NCBI GenBank assembly: GCA_015075725.1
Contig: JABTTV010000001.1
Span: forward strand, 4,455,223-4,519,222
Direction of reading: 5' to 3'
Source: Anaerolineales bacterium
GTDB lineage: Bacteria > Chloroflexota > Anaerolineae > Anaerolineales > Villigracilaceae
DNA length: 64,000 nt
Shown piece after piece: positions 48,902-58,638 of this stretch. The translations under genes and the position numbers were made by a program. The notes under the pieces are model-generated. The model worked only from the letters and a program-made list of their open reading frames with translations, was not told the origin of the DNA and searched no databases. How positions within the stretch are numbered: the stretch's first letter is position 1; every line of letters begins with the position of its first letter.

Positions 48902-49828
48902 TCACGCCACGCCAAACAGCCTAGCAAGGATCGCCTTCTGCGCATGCAGCCTGTTATGCGCCTGCTGGAAGATCGCAGAATGAGGGCCGTCTGCGACATC
49001 GTCGGTCAATTCCTGGTTGCGATGCGCAGGCAGGCAGTGCATTACGATCACATCCCTGTCCGCTTCGCTCACCAATTTTGCGTTGACCTGATACGGCGGG
49101 AAGATCTTCTCACGGATCGCGGTCTCTTCTTCCTGGCCCATGCTTGTCCAGGTATCGGTGTAAATGACATTCGCCTTCCTGACCGCTTCATGGGGATCGC
49201 GCACGAACACCAGTTTGCTGCCGGTTTTGCGGGCAATGGCTTGCGCGATCTCGACCGCCCCCGGGTTCACGTCATACCCTTCCGGCGTCCCCACAGTCAT
49301 GTTCCAGCCAAGTTGGGCTGAAACGTGCATGAGCGAAACCGTGACGTTGTTACCATCGCCCACATAACTGATATTCAGACCTTTCGATTTCTTGCCGAAT
49401 TTTTCGATGATGGTCAACGCATCCGCCATCCCCTGGCAGGGATGATTGTAATCGCTTAGACCGTTGATCACGGGAACATCCGCCCATTGCGCAAGTTCCA
49501 CGACATGGGCATGGTCGAAGGTGCGCGCCATCAACGCCTGAACATAGCCGGATAACACCCGCGCCACATCCGCGATCGACTCGCGTTTGCCGAGCCCGAT
49601 CTCGCTTGGAGAGAGGTAAAGCGCATCGCCGCCGCAATGCCGCATGGCCATATCGAACGATACGCGGGTACGCAGGCTCGGTTTTTGGAAGATCATCCCA
49701 AGGACCTTGCCCTTGAAAAGCGGTTTATTCCCCTTCTTGAAATACTCCTTCTTCAGCTTGACCGCGAGGTCGAGAAAGTCCTGGATCTCATCCGATGAAA
49801 AATCAGAAATCGCAATAAAGTCCTTCAT
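48902..49828 (-). CDS. argF: Ornithine carbamoyltransferase
   Basis: The 308 residues contain the carbamoyl-phosphate motif PSLRTRVSFDMAM (here SLRTR rather than STRTR), YNHPCQGMADAL, and the ornithine-binding DTWTSMGQEEE and MHCLPAHR motifs. It makes citrulline from ornithine and carbamoyl phosphate, or the reverse in catabolism. RBS AAGGAGA and a - strand -10 TATACT (49847-49852) precede the start. No other arginine genes are in the window. Confidence 0.93.
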   Translation of the reverse strand: MKDFIAISDFSSDEIQDFLDLAVKLKKEYFKKGNKPLFKGKVLGMIFQKPSLRTRVSFDMAMRHCGGDALYLSPSEIGLGKRESIADVARVLSGYVQALMARTFDHAHVVELAQWADVPVINGLSDYNHPCQGMADALTIIEKFGKKSKGLNISYVGDGNNVTVSLMHVSAQLGWNMTVGTPEGYDVNPGAVEIAQAIARKTGSKLVFVRDPHEAVRKANVIYTDTWTSMGQEEETAIREKIFPPYQVNAKLVSEADRDVIVMHCLPAHRNQELTDDVADGPHSAIFQQAHNRLHAQKAILARLFGVA

Positions 49829-49906
49829 GTCATCTCCTTAAGCGGGAGTATAACGGTATTCGCCATTTTTGCCACGTCCCTTGCATCACGCGTTCGGCGT
49901 GACATA

Positions 49907-50809
49907 TTACCCGCCCCGGACCTTCCTCCAATACCGCATCAAACCGTCCGCGCTCATCGCCACCGGATTCGATAGTGAGTACGCGCGCACGACCTCATCG
50001 TTGAGGTTTTTCTCCCGGCTCTCCTCCTCCATCCACAGGGTGAATTCCTCCCTTAATTCCTCGATGGAAGGATTACGAGCCATCACACGTTCCAGCCAGG
50101 TCTCCATCGCAGCCAGAGTCTGGTCCAATGAACTCAAATGCCACCCTACATCCTCATATAGACCGAAATGGGTGGGCGCGATCCTTGAGAATTTCATGCC
50201 GCGCAATCGCGCCAAAGAGTCACGCCATTTGCCGAAGTGCAGTTCCGGCGGCGGCATGGGCGCGCGCAAATATTGAAAACCGGGGATTCGCACCCCGCCC
50301 ACATCCCCGCTGAAACATATGTCCTCGAAGACATAGGCATAATGATGGTCGGCATGCCCGGGGGTTTGGACGGGTAGAAACCGCAAATTTCCGATGACGA
50401 TCTCCTCCGCATCATTCGGGACCTTGAGCCTGCTCTCCGCCACAGGCAGGAACTCACCCCAGAGTTGATCCATCCTATCCCCGTAAATACGGGTTGCGCT
50501 GGCAATAAGTTTTTCGGGGTTAAGCATGTGCGGCGCACCGATGGGATGCACGAATATCTCCGCACCCTGGCGCGAGAGCCAGCCTGCCGCCCCGGCATGA
50601 TCCAGATGTATGTGCGTGAGCAGGACGTGGGTCACGTTTCGGGAGGACAAGCCCGCATTCGCCAGACCAGCCTCGAGCGCAGAAAGAGTCGAACCGGGTC
50701 CCGATTCGATCAACACAACTGCGTCTCCATCCCGAATCAAATAAGATGCGATGGCCTGAGTCTTCCCCTGAAAGTTTAGATCGATTGTGCGTAGGTCGGC
50801 GTTTGCCAT
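49907..50809 (-). CDS. MBL-fold metallo-hydrolase
   Basis: The 300-residue protein has the metallo-beta-lactamase-fold motif THIHLDHAG (about residue 66) with further metal ligands in QTPGHADHHYAY and CFSGDVGG, and a C-terminal helical extension. Substrate unknown; such proteins are glyoxalase II-like or act on lactones. Its start overlaps the end of the DUF58 gene by 34 nt, so it is probably the third gene of the moxR operon. Confidence 0.85.
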   Translation of the reverse strand: MANADLRTIDLNFQGKTQAIASYLIRDGDAVVLIESGPGSTLSALEAGLANAGLSSRNVTHVLLTHIHLDHAGAAGWLSRQGAEIFVHPIGAPHMLNPEKLIASATRIYGDRMDQLWGEFLPVAESRLKVPNDAEEIVIGNLRFLPVQTPGHADHHYAYVFEDICFSGDVGGVRIPGFQYLRAPMPPPELHFGKWRDSLARLRGMKFSRIAPTHFGLYEDVGWHLSSLDQTLAAMETWLERVMARNPSIEELREEFTLWMEEESREKNLNDEVVRAYSLSNPVAMSADGLMRYWRKVRGG

Positions 50810-52095
50810 GTACGGGGTCCCTGGAGATTGAAATTTGTCGAGATTCCTGAAAGAGTTTCCGAAAGATTATCGCCGCAAGAAACAGAGACGACGGGCACGC
50901 GCCTTTCCCGCAAGGATGCCAGCAAATCCGCCGAGCCTGTCGGTCCCTCGAAGGACTTTGCGTCCAACAATACCACGATGGGGGAAAGATAGCGGCGAAG
51001 AACTTCATCGACTGCCTGGAACAAGTCTGGGCGGGTGGTGGGAGTGACAAGAATGACGCTCGAACCCTGGGGAAGGAGCGCGGCTTGTGTGGCGATAAGG
51101 CCTCCAAGCGATAGAACTCCATCGGCTTTTACGAACGCCAGCATTTCGAGAACTTTCGCCTCCTGGCGCACGCCCCGCTCCGCTGGAAGGATGTTCAACA
51201 CCTGCCCTGCACTGGCGTAACCGACCGCGCGACCCTGCCGGATGAAATAATGCGCGAGCGATGCCGCGATGCTGACGGAGTATTCCAACGTGGAGGGAGG
51301 AAGTTCGATCTTTGGTCGTCTCATTAACAACATGGTCTGGAAAGGCGCTTCCATCTCTTCATGTTTTTTCTGGAAGTGAACAGCCCGTTGGGAATCAAGA
51401 TATACCCACACTTCGGCCTGCGGGTCCTGCTCAAACTCTTTGACCATAAGACGCCGACGCCGCGCGCTCGTGGGCCAGTGGATGCGCTTCATCGCATCAC
51501 CGGGAACGTATTCTCGAACGCCTGATGCGTGAGGGGTAATATCCGCCGACTTCCTGCGAATGACCGGTCCTCCCGTCAAAATCCCCTGCGGGGATGGGAA
51601 AGCCTGAATTTCGTGAATCATTGGAAGGACGATCAATGTCTCGCCGGCTTTGAATTGTTTTCCCGCCGTGAACAAGCCGAACGGATCCCCGGTCGAGACA
51701 TGCGTTGGACCCAATTGAAAACTTCCGCGGCGGGTCAGCCAGGTGCGAGCCGTATAATTTCGCAGCTGTTTTGCCATTACCAGTGTGAAGAGGCGTGAAC
51801 CTGAAGCGAACGGGATGGTCGTTCCATTAATCACTTCGATCCATGCGGCTGGAATTCGGCTGCGATTGGTCAGTTTGATATTTTCCTCGAGCACATCCCC
51901 CACGTTAGCCCGCAATTCGCGCGAACTTCGCTCCAGGTAGAGCCCTCTTGCCACCCAGAAGGTCCACAACCAGGCGAGAAAGGCGAGCAGGATGCTGCTA
52001 TACAGGAATCGGGAATAGACCGGCGCGCCATTGACCAGCACGCCGATGATACCGACAAGAAACATCATAAGGACGAGAGTCCGCCCGGCTTTCAT
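50776..52095 (-). CDS. DUF58 protein with two N-terminal membrane helices
   Basis: The 439 residues begin with two hydrophobic helices (RTLVLMMFLVGIIGVLVNG; SRFLYSSILLAFLAWLWTFWVA). The DUF58 core follows, with YVPGDAMKRIHWPTSARRRRLMVKEFEQ (about 195-222), a conserved signature of the family, and a von Willebrand A-like C-terminus. The family partners MoxR AAA+ ATPases, and the gene starts 2 nt after the moxR stop. The role is probably envelope-related chaperone work or stress tolerance. Confidence 0.87.
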   Translation of the reverse strand: MKAGRTLVLMMFLVGIIGVLVNGAPVYSRFLYSSILLAFLAWLWTFWVARGLYLERSSRELRANVGDVLEENIKLTNRSRIPAAWIEVINGTTIPFASGSRLFTLVMAKQLRNYTARTWLTRRGSFQLGPTHVSTGDPFGLFTAGKQFKAGETLIVLPMIHEIQAFPSPQGILTGGPVIRRKSADITPHASGVREYVPGDAMKRIHWPTSARRRRLMVKEFEQDPQAEVWVYLDSQRAVHFQKKHEEMEAPFQTMLLMRRPKIELPPSTLEYSVSIAASLAHYFIRQGRAVGYASAGQVLNILPAERGVRQEAKVLEMLAFVKADGVLSLGGLIATQAALLPQGSSVILVTPTTRPDLFQAVDEVLRRYLSPIVVLLDAKSFEGPTGSADLLASLRERRVPVVSVSCGDNLSETLSGISTNFNLQGPRTWQTPTYAQSI

Positions 52096-52097
52096 CG

Positions 52098-53060
52098 CTA
52101 TTCTTTTTGAGCGGCTTCGTACGTACCCCCCGGCACGGGGGTGGCAAGGACGATTTCCTGCACGATCCGATCCGAACCGAGGTCGCGCAACCGGGCCGCA
52201 GCGCTGACGATGATGCGGTGAGCCAGAACCGGTACTGCCAGTGCCTTGATATCGTCAGGCAGGACATGATCCCGTCCATGAAGAGCCGCGCGTGCCTGGG
52301 CGGCGCGGGAAAGAAAAAGACTTCCGCGTGGGCTCGCGCCAAGATAGACATCCTGGCTCTGCCGGGTGCGTGTGCTCAATTCCACTATATATCGCTTGAC
52401 CGCATTCGATACGTAAACCTGCCGGATGGCCTCGCTCATCCGGATCACATCCTCCCCCGTCGCGACTGATGTCAACGCCTCGAGCGGATGTTGAATTTTT
52501 TGATCCTCCATGATGCGGATCTCATCGTTTATGCTCGGATAACCCAGGCGCAACCTCAACAGGAAACGGTCTAACTGAGCCTCGGGAAGCGGAAACGTCC
52601 CTTCGTATTCGATCGGGTTTTGCGTGGCAAGCACGATAAACGGCTTGGGCATGGAGTGGGTTACGCCATCCACGGTAACCTGACGCTCCTCCATCGCCTC
52701 CAAAAGCGCCGCCTGGGTCTTGGGTGTGGCGCGGTTAATCTCATCTGCCAGGATGATCTGACCGATGATGGGACCCGGGCGGAATTCGAACTCGTTTTTC
52801 TGCTGGTTGTAAATGGAAACCCCGGTCACATCACTGGGGAGCATATCCGGCGTGAATTGGATTCGATTGAACACGCAATCCAATGACCGGGCAAGGCTGC
52901 GCGCCAACACGGTCTTTCCCACACCGGGGACATCCTCGATCAAAATGTGACCCTGGCATAACAACCCGATTACAACCAGCTCAAGCGACTGCCGCTTGCC
53001 GACGATCACTTTTTCCAGGCTGGAGACGATACGTTCTCCAAATTCTTTTACATCCGCCAT
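52098..53060 (-). CDS. MoxR-family AAA+ ATPase
   Basis: The 320-residue ATPase shows Walker A in IEDVPGVGKTVLARSLA (about residue 37), Walker B in GQIILADEINRATPKTQAALLEAMEE, sensor 1 in IVLATQNPIEYEGTFPLPEAQLDRF, and C-terminal lid residues. MoxR proteins act as chaperones for metal insertion or assembly of VWA-type partners, and a DUF58 gene follows directly. RBS AAAGGA precedes the ATG. A long GGATGGGATGG-type hairpin (53104-53140) sits upstream, between this gene and the next. Confidence 0.9.
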   Translation of the reverse strand: MADVKEFGERIVSSLEKVIVGKRQSLELVVIGLLCQGHILIEDVPGVGKTVLARSLARSLDCVFNRIQFTPDMLPSDVTGVSIYNQQKNEFEFRPGPIIGQIILADEINRATPKTQAALLEAMEERQVTVDGVTHSMPKPFIVLATQNPIEYEGTFPLPEAQLDRFLLRLRLGYPSINDEIRIMEDQKIQHPLEALTSVATGEDVIRMSEAIRQVYVSNAVKRYIVELSTRTRQSQDVYLGASPRGSLFLSRAAQARAALHGRDHVLPDDIKALAVPVLAHRIIVSAAARLRDLGSDRIVQEIVLATPVPGGTYEAAQKE

Positions 53061-53226
53061 TTGGTAGAAATCCTTTCAGGGAAGATGCGCGCATTCTAAC
53101 ATGCGGGATGGGATGGGGGCAATAAAACCATCCCATCCTCTGGTATGGATTAGGAGTTCCAATTAATCAGGCGCCGATGCGCCGAAGAAATCTCAACTTT
53201 AGAAAACAAGTAATGAATCAGCCTTC

Positions 53227-54762
53227 TCATCGGGTTTTTTCGTAAACCACAACCTCCTGTGTAAAATAAATCCGGGCGTAATTGGGATTCATTCGAAAGG
53301 AACGCCCAAGTTCCCCTTTGGCATTATTAGCTGTTAGAACGGCGTAGTCATACGGGAGATCATTATCCTGCGACCATTGTTCGACACAGTCCACGGATTT
53401 GCACCTCTGCAATTCCGAGAGAACGGAATAACGCTGGAAAAATCCATCCGCTAGCAACCATTCATACCCTTGGATGGTGGATTGACTGCGGCGGCCTGCG
53501 AGTGCGGGAAACCACTCCACGAACGGGTCGGTCTCAGGGCTTGGAACGCCTGTCAATGGCAGGAAGAGTGCATCAGAGGGTGTATTTACTTCCATCCATT
53601 TCATAGCCTCCCGTTCGCCCAGAGTAAGGCTGTTTCCAACCAGGCGAAATCCATACAGATTTGATTCAATAAACATATAGATCAGAATGCCCAATAAAAC
53701 ATTATTTATTTTTTTGTCTTTATAAATTTCCGTCACCACAGGCTTGCGTCTCAAGATTGATGCCAACCAAGGAATCGCCTGCGCGAATGCCAGCGCCAAC
53801 ATCATCGTCAAAGGGTAATTCGCCACGCTTGGAGCGCTGCGTGGTTCGACCAGATACGGCAGGATGGTCCAGAGCAGCAATACATGCCGCCGTGTCCAAA
53901 TCGACCAACCGATGCCGATTATTCGCAAAACTGCCAAAACAGGAAAAATACCCCCGCCAATCAACAGATCCATCATGGCATTCCATATGGGTTTCCCGTT
54001 GTAGCCAGTGTGCAAAGCGGAAAGGAATGGAGCCAGCCCGTGATATGAAATCACCGTCAACCACCACACAGATGTAACACCCAGAGTGCCGACGCCTACC
54101 AATATCGCTCGCCGGAAAGACCTGACACTCCGTCCATAAAAAAACCACAGCAATAAACAGATGGCAGCAGTATGGAAGCCGGCTTCGGGATGGCTTAGAA
54201 CAGCCAACGAGCAGTAAAGGATTGACAACGCGATATTTTTTACAGTCCCTACCTTATATGTGCGTAGAACCAACAGGATCGAGAGCAATAAAAAGATCGA
54301 GCCAAAACTGCGAGTAAGCCCGCCGCCCATTACGAACCAGCCATATGCACCAGGCGTGAGCGCGTAAAATCCGCCAGCCAAAGCACCCAATGATCTCGAT
54401 GCGAGAATCTCAGAAGCTAATAAATAAAAAACGAGTATTGTTACTGTATTGACAAACGGGGGCATCCAGCGAAGGATATCTACATCTGAAATGCCCAATG
54501 TGGCAGATAAAAAGTGGGCGAAATAAAAGCCGAATGGCGGATAAGCAAAGGGAATATTTAATTGGTTATACGACGTAAACCTGGGCAGAAGCCCCTGGCT
54601 TTCCTGTAAATCCTGGATCATACTCAGGAACATGCCCCCATCGTTGAGGGGAAAATCGGTCATAAGTCCAGGAATGAAACGGACAAAAGCCCCAAAGAAC
54701 ACAGAGATTCCAATTATCAAACCATTCCATTCAGCCTGAGTAAGTGTCTTCGATTCGTTCAT
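53227..54762 (-). CDS. Multi-pass membrane protein, GT-C-like, unknown function
   Basis: The 511 residues have about ten hydrophobic segments and a soluble C-terminal part (about 400-511). The first loop (DFPLNDGGMFLSMIQDLQESQGLLPRFTSYN) has the acidic motif seen in GT-C glycosyltransferases that use lipid-linked sugars. I do not recognise a specific family. It sits alone between the H+-pyrophosphatase and moxR on the - strand. Confidence 0.6.
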   Translation of the reverse strand: MNESKTLTQAEWNGLIIGISVFFGAFVRFIPGLMTDFPLNDGGMFLSMIQDLQESQGLLPRFTSYNQLNIPFAYPPFGFYFAHFLSATLGISDVDILRWMPPFVNTVTILVFYLLASEILASRSLGALAGGFYALTPGAYGWFVMGGGLTRSFGSIFLLLSILLVLRTYKVGTVKNIALSILYCSLAVLSHPEAGFHTAAICLLLWFFYGRSVRSFRRAILVGVGTLGVTSVWWLTVISYHGLAPFLSALHTGYNGKPIWNAMMDLLIGGGIFPVLAVLRIIGIGWSIWTRRHVLLLWTILPYLVEPRSAPSVANYPLTMMLALAFAQAIPWLASILRRKPVVTEIYKDKKINNVLLGILIYMFIESNLYGFRLVGNSLTLGEREAMKWMEVNTPSDALFLPLTGVPSPETDPFVEWFPALAGRRSQSTIQGYEWLLADGFFQRYSVLSELQRCKSVDCVEQWSQDNDLPYDYAVLTANNAKGELGRSFRMNPNYARIYFTQEVVVYEKTR

Positions 54763-54876
54763 AGAAAGAGTGGTAAAAGATCGGGATGAGGGTAGTAATC
54801 ACCCATTAAGCGAAGCGGCTGTAAACAAAAAAGGAAGGGGAATTGGTGGTATTCATTTCATTGCCGGTATCGATAA

Positions 54877-54907
54877 AAAGCCCCGCCTATCAACACAGCG
54901 GGGCTTT
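54877..54907 (-). terminator. Terminator of the pyrophosphatase gene (- strand)
   Basis: AAAGCCCCGC (54877-54886) pairs with GCGGGGCTTT (54898-54907); on the - strand it is followed by TTTTATCG. Confidence 0.85.
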
Positions 54908-54921
54908 CCTGGACTTTGCTA

Positions 54922-57315
54922 TTACTTCTTTTTGGTGCTTTTCCTGGCTGCGTTGCCTGCTTTCACTCCTGCCGCCATTTCTTCAGCAGGAGCTTTGGAG
55001 CGCATTACCGCCCAGGCAAGCACACCCAAAAGCACGGCAGCTACGACCCAAACGGTATACAGCGCCGGTCCTTTGACGCCCTGATATTGGACGACAATGG
55101 GAGCGATGATCACTGCAACGAGATTGACCACTTTGATCATTGGATTCAGAGCCGGTCCGGCTGTATCCTTGAAGGGGTCTCCGACCGTATCTCCCACAAC
55201 ACCAGCCTTGTGACGCTCGGAACCCTTGCCTAGATTCTTCTTCGGGTCCTTGGGTTCATCTTCGATCAACTTCTTGGCATTATCCCAGGCGCCGCCGGAG
55301 TTGTTGAGGAAGACCGCAAGCAATTGACCGGAAACAATGATGCCAGCCAAAAAGCCGCCAAGGGCTTCCACGGTCAGGAGCAAGCCAACGACGATGGGTG
55401 TCACGATGCCGAGCAGAGCAAGCGAGACCAATTCCTTCTGAGCGGCGGTGGTCGAAATACTGACCGCCTGGGCGTAATCGGGCTTGACCTTGCCGGTCAA
55501 CACGCCGAGTTTGAACTGACGGCGGACTTCCAACACGATCAGCGATGCCGCACGGGCAACCGCCTGAATGGCAAAGGATGAGAACAGCCAGGGCAGCGCT
55601 CCGCCGAGGAGCATACCCACAAACACCTGTGGAATATCAACACGGATACCGATGGTTTGGATCTGCTGTTCGACAGGAATACCGAAGCCGGCCTGCGCTC
55701 GGGACACATCCACGAGGAAGGAGCCGAAAAGTGAAACCGCCGCAATCACCGCCGAGCCAATGGCAACACCTTTTGTTATGGCTTTGGTTGTGTTGCCCAC
55801 CGCATCGAGATCCGCCATGATCTGCTGCGCGCGTTTTGTGTCTTTATCCGTCTTGCCGGACCAGGACATTTCGCCGATACCGTTGGCATTATCTGCTATC
55901 GGGCCAAAGGAGTCCATCGCCACATTGTTGCCCGTCAGAGTCAACATACCGATGCCGGTCATGGCAACGCCATAAAGCACGAACGTCGCCCGATCCGCAC
56001 CTTCGACGCCGGGGATGGATCCGAAGATAAAGATGGAAGCAATGATGGTCAATGCAATGACAATCACAGACCACACGGACGATTCGAATCCGACAGAGAC
56101 GCCATTCAAGATCAAGGTCGCAGGACCCGTATCCGCTGATTTCTTGATGTCATTAACAGGCGCGGCATGCGTACCGGTGAAGTATTCGGTCAAACGATCA
56201 ATGAGGATGGCCAGCAAAACGCCCACGCCAACCGCCGTCGGCAACCGCCACCAACCGCCCCATTGATTCATTTCAGCCGTATTCAAATAGGCGTAACCGG
56301 CGATGAAGAACAAAGCGGCTGAGATCACGGCAGAGGTCAGGAAACCGCTAAAGATCGCTTTCATTGCATCTTCGCTCTTGCCAGTCTCGCCGCCGCGCAC
56401 GAAATATGTACCGATAATGGAAGACAGCACGCCGATACCACGGACCACGAGCGGGAATACGATCCACTCGAGTTGGCCGGTGATATGCCAGAGCGCCAAA
56501 CCGAGGATCAAACCGGAAACAATCGTTACCTCATAGGATTCGAAGATGTCTGCCGCCATACCGGCGCAATCACCGACGTTATCGCCGACAAGGTCAGCCA
56601 CAACAGCCGGATTGCGCGGATCATCCTCAGGGATGCCTGCTTCGACCTTGCCGACCAGGTCTGCGCCGACGTCGGCAGCCTTCGTAAAGATGCCGCCGCC
56701 CACGCGCATGAACAGCGCAAGAAGCGTACCGCCGAAACCGAAGCCAAGCAACGCATCCGGAGCGGCAATGCCGAGGATGATGAAGATGATGGTACCGCCC
56801 AACAAGCCAAGCCCATCTGTCAGCATGCCTGTGATGGTACCGGCTCGATATGCGATGCGGAGCGAATCACCGAAAGACTTCTTCGAAGCCGAAGCAACCC
56901 GGACGTTGGCTTCCACTGCCATGCGCATACCGATCTGACCGACCAACAGGGAGAAGCCCGCGCCCATGACAAATGCAAAAGCGCGTGCCACACCGATGAT
57001 CAATTTAATCCGTTCTACAGATTGACCATGGAAACGCTCAAGTGCTTCGGGCGTTGGCGGTACGACGTATACTGAAAGGAACAGGGCGATGGTAAGAATG
57101 CCGATCAGTGGAAGGATGGATTTCAACTGCTTCTGCAAATACGCATCCGCGCCGGACTTGATCGCGCCCCAAACCTCCTGCATTTTTTCCGTTCCCTTAT
57201 CCTCGTTGAGGATTTGAGAACGCAAAAAAACCGCGTATCCGAGCCCAAGCCATGCAACGGCAAAAACGGCCCAAATCGCGATCTGTTCAATGCTGGATAA
57301 TCCCATTGTGAACAT
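54922..57315 (-). CDS. hppA: Membrane-bound proton-translocating pyrophosphatase (K+-independent type)
   Basis: The 797 residues hold about 16 membrane segments. The PPi-binding loop DVGADLVGKVEAGIPEDDPRNPAVVADLVGDNVGDCAGMAAD (DVGADLVGK motif) is present, as are DNANGIGEMSW and the C-terminal ERHKAGVVGDTVGDPFKDTAGPALNPMIK. GNTTKA carries the Lys that marks the K+-independent H+-pumping class (Ala there in K+-dependent enzymes). It couples PPi hydrolysis to proton pumping across the cytoplasmic membrane. RBS GGAGGAG lies before the ATG. Confidence 0.95.
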   Translation of the reverse strand: MFTMGLSSIEQIAIWAVFAVAWLGLGYAVFLRSQILNEDKGTEKMQEVWGAIKSGADAYLQKQLKSILPLIGILTIALFLSVYVVPPTPEALERFHGQSVERIKLIIGVARAFAFVMGAGFSLLVGQIGMRMAVEANVRVASASKKSFGDSLRIAYRAGTITGMLTDGLGLLGGTIIFIILGIAAPDALLGFGFGGTLLALFMRVGGGIFTKAADVGADLVGKVEAGIPEDDPRNPAVVADLVGDNVGDCAGMAADIFESYEVTIVSGLILGLALWHITGQLEWIVFPLVVRGIGVLSSIIGTYFVRGGETGKSEDAMKAIFSGFLTSAVISAALFFIAGYAYLNTAEMNQWGGWWRLPTAVGVGVLLAILIDRLTEYFTGTHAAPVNDIKKSADTGPATLILNGVSVGFESSVWSVIVIALTIIASIFIFGSIPGVEGADRATFVLYGVAMTGIGMLTLTGNNVAMDSFGPIADNANGIGEMSWSGKTDKDTKRAQQIMADLDAVGNTTKAITKGVAIGSAVIAAVSLFGSFLVDVSRAQAGFGIPVEQQIQTIGIRVDIPQVFVGMLLGGALPWLFSSFAIQAVARAASLIVLEVRRQFKLGVLTGKVKPDYAQAVSISTTAAQKELVSLALLGIVTPIVVGLLLTVEALGGFLAGIIVSGQLLAVFLNNSGGAWDNAKKLIEDEPKDPKKNLGKGSERHKAGVVGDTVGDPFKDTAGPALNPMIKVVNLVAVIIAPIVVQYQGVKGPALYTVWVVAAVLLGVLAWAVMRSKAPAEEMAAGVKAGNAARKSTKKK

Positions 57316-57514
57316 GAAAGGATACTCCTCCTACAGAGATTAAAAAATAAAGGCTTCCGCCTTTTAAGCAGGGGGATTTTACAGTCGGGAAGGGTTTATG
57401 TCAAGAAAATGAGAACCAGACTTATCTTTGCGCTAACAATTGGGCAGAATAAGTTGACACTCCCCATCAAACCTGATAACATTTGCCAAAATTGGTCGTA
57501 AAAAGGAGAACCTC

Positions 57515-57922
57515 ATGCTCCAGGAAATTAATACCCGTCTCTTTACACTCACCCCTGCCGCGAGCGAAGCCGTCCGGAACATTCTGACGGATCGAAAACT
57601 CGAAGGATACGCCCTGCGCGTGTACGTAGCTGGGGGCGGTTGTTGCGGCGTAAATTTCGGCATGGCGCTGGATAACAACATCCGCGACGTCGACACAACA
57701 TTTGAATCGGACGGCGTAAAGGTAGTGGTGGATGAAGTCTCCATCGATTACCTGCGCGACGCCACTGTCGATTTCATTAACGATCCCGTTCGCGGAGCGG
57801 GTTTTGCGGTGGATAGCCCTCATGCAAAAGGTCACAGCCATGGCGAGGGAGGCTGCGCCTGCGGTTCCGGCGGCGGGGACGGTGGCTGCGGCTGCGGCGG
57901 GTCGTGCGGTTGCAATAATTAA
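57515..57922 (+). CDS. HesB/IscA-family Fe-S accessory protein with Gly/Cys-rich tail
   Basis: The 135 residues contain the HesB core (LFTLTPAASEAVRNILTDRKLEGYALRVYVAGGGCCGVNFGMAL; about 10-95), with Cys in CCG, and then a long tail from about residue 104 with many His/Gly/Cys residues (HGEGGCACGSGGGDGGCGCGG) in place of the short CGCG end. The tail could bind metal. The family carries Fe or Fe-S clusters to apoproteins. RBS AAAGGAG. It is divergent from hppA. Confidence 0.85.
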   Translation: MLQEINTRLFTLTPAASEAVRNILTDRKLEGYALRVYVAGGGCCGVNFGMALDNNIRDVDTTFESDGVKVVVDEVSIDYLRDATVDFINDPVRGAGFAVDSPHAKGHSHGEGGCACGSGGGDGGCGCGGSCGCNN

Positions 57923-57937
57923 TCGCATAAAGTAAAT

Positions 57938-57970
57938 GAAAATGGACGGGTATGATACCCGTCCATTTTT
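57938..57970. terminator. Bidirectional terminator between the HesB-like gene and the SH3 gene
   Basis: AAAATGGACGGGTAT pairs with ATACCCGTCCATTTT around a 1-nt centre; T runs are present on both strands. It lies between convergent genes. Confidence 0.85.
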
Positions 57971-58010
57971 TTATTTTTACGGACTTGAAAAAGAAACGAC
58001 TCGTCCCATG

Positions 58011-58631
58011 CTATCGACCTCTCAAAAAAGAGATCAGGGTTCCAAAAGCCCCAATGAATCCGAGACCGATGATGAACAGACCCATCGGAATGCGATTTGA
58101 TGTCTCGAAATTAGGAAGGAAAGTGGGGACAATAAGTTCCGGCGGAGGCGTGAAAGTAGGAAGGCGGGTCGGGGTGACCGGGTCGATGAACGCGGCGGCA
58201 AGGGTGGGGTCGATCGTCGGGGTGGAGAGCGGTGTCGGCGTGCTTGGCGCAGGAATCTCGGGAAGGCGTCCCGTCTTGATTATTGTCACATATGGACCAT
58301 ATACCCATGCCACGGATTCCGGCACGCCCGGGTAATAAACCTGTATCCAATTTCCATCCTCCGAGATGCCCAAGGCGGGAGCCTCCTGCCCGAGAAGGAG
58401 GACTCCGATGGAAGGGTACAAATAGGAACTTGGACCGGAATAGACATTGACGATTTCCAGGTCTTGATTGACACGGACGATCATGCCGGTGGCGGTACCG
58501 GTCACGGTCGGCACTGAACCGGTGGGTTGTTGGGCAAAAACGATGCCCTGCGCAGAGTCCGAAAACATGGATAATATCCCCGCAGAAAGAATTATCATAG
58601 CCAAGACCAGATGTTTCATCGAACCAGGCAT
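58011..58631 (-). CDS. SH3-domain membrane protein (tandem paralogue 1)
   Basis: I place the start at the ATG at 58631, 8 nt after the stop of the upstream paralogue; an ATG at 58619 is an alternative. The 206 residues have an N-terminal signal helix, an SH3-like domain (IVNVYSGPSSYLYPSIGVLLLGQ...WIQVYYPGVPESVAWVYGPYV), a Thr/Pro-rich linker with TIDPTLAAAF, and a C-terminal membrane helix (GLFIIGLGFIGAFGTLISFL). The domain would face outside and may touch cell wall. Together with its paralogue it lies next to the FHA/RodA operon. Confidence 0.8.
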   Translation of the reverse strand: MPGSMKHLVLAMIILSAGILSMFSDSAQGIVFAQQPTGSVPTVTGTATGMIVRVNQDLEIVNVYSGPSSYLYPSIGVLLLGQEAPALGISEDGNWIQVYYPGVPESVAWVYGPYVTIIKTGRLPEIPAPSTPTPLSTPTIDPTLAAAFIDPVTPTRLPTFTPPPELIVPTFLPNFETSNRIPMGLFIIGLGFIGAFGTLISFLRGR

Positions 58632-58638
58632 GATGCGC

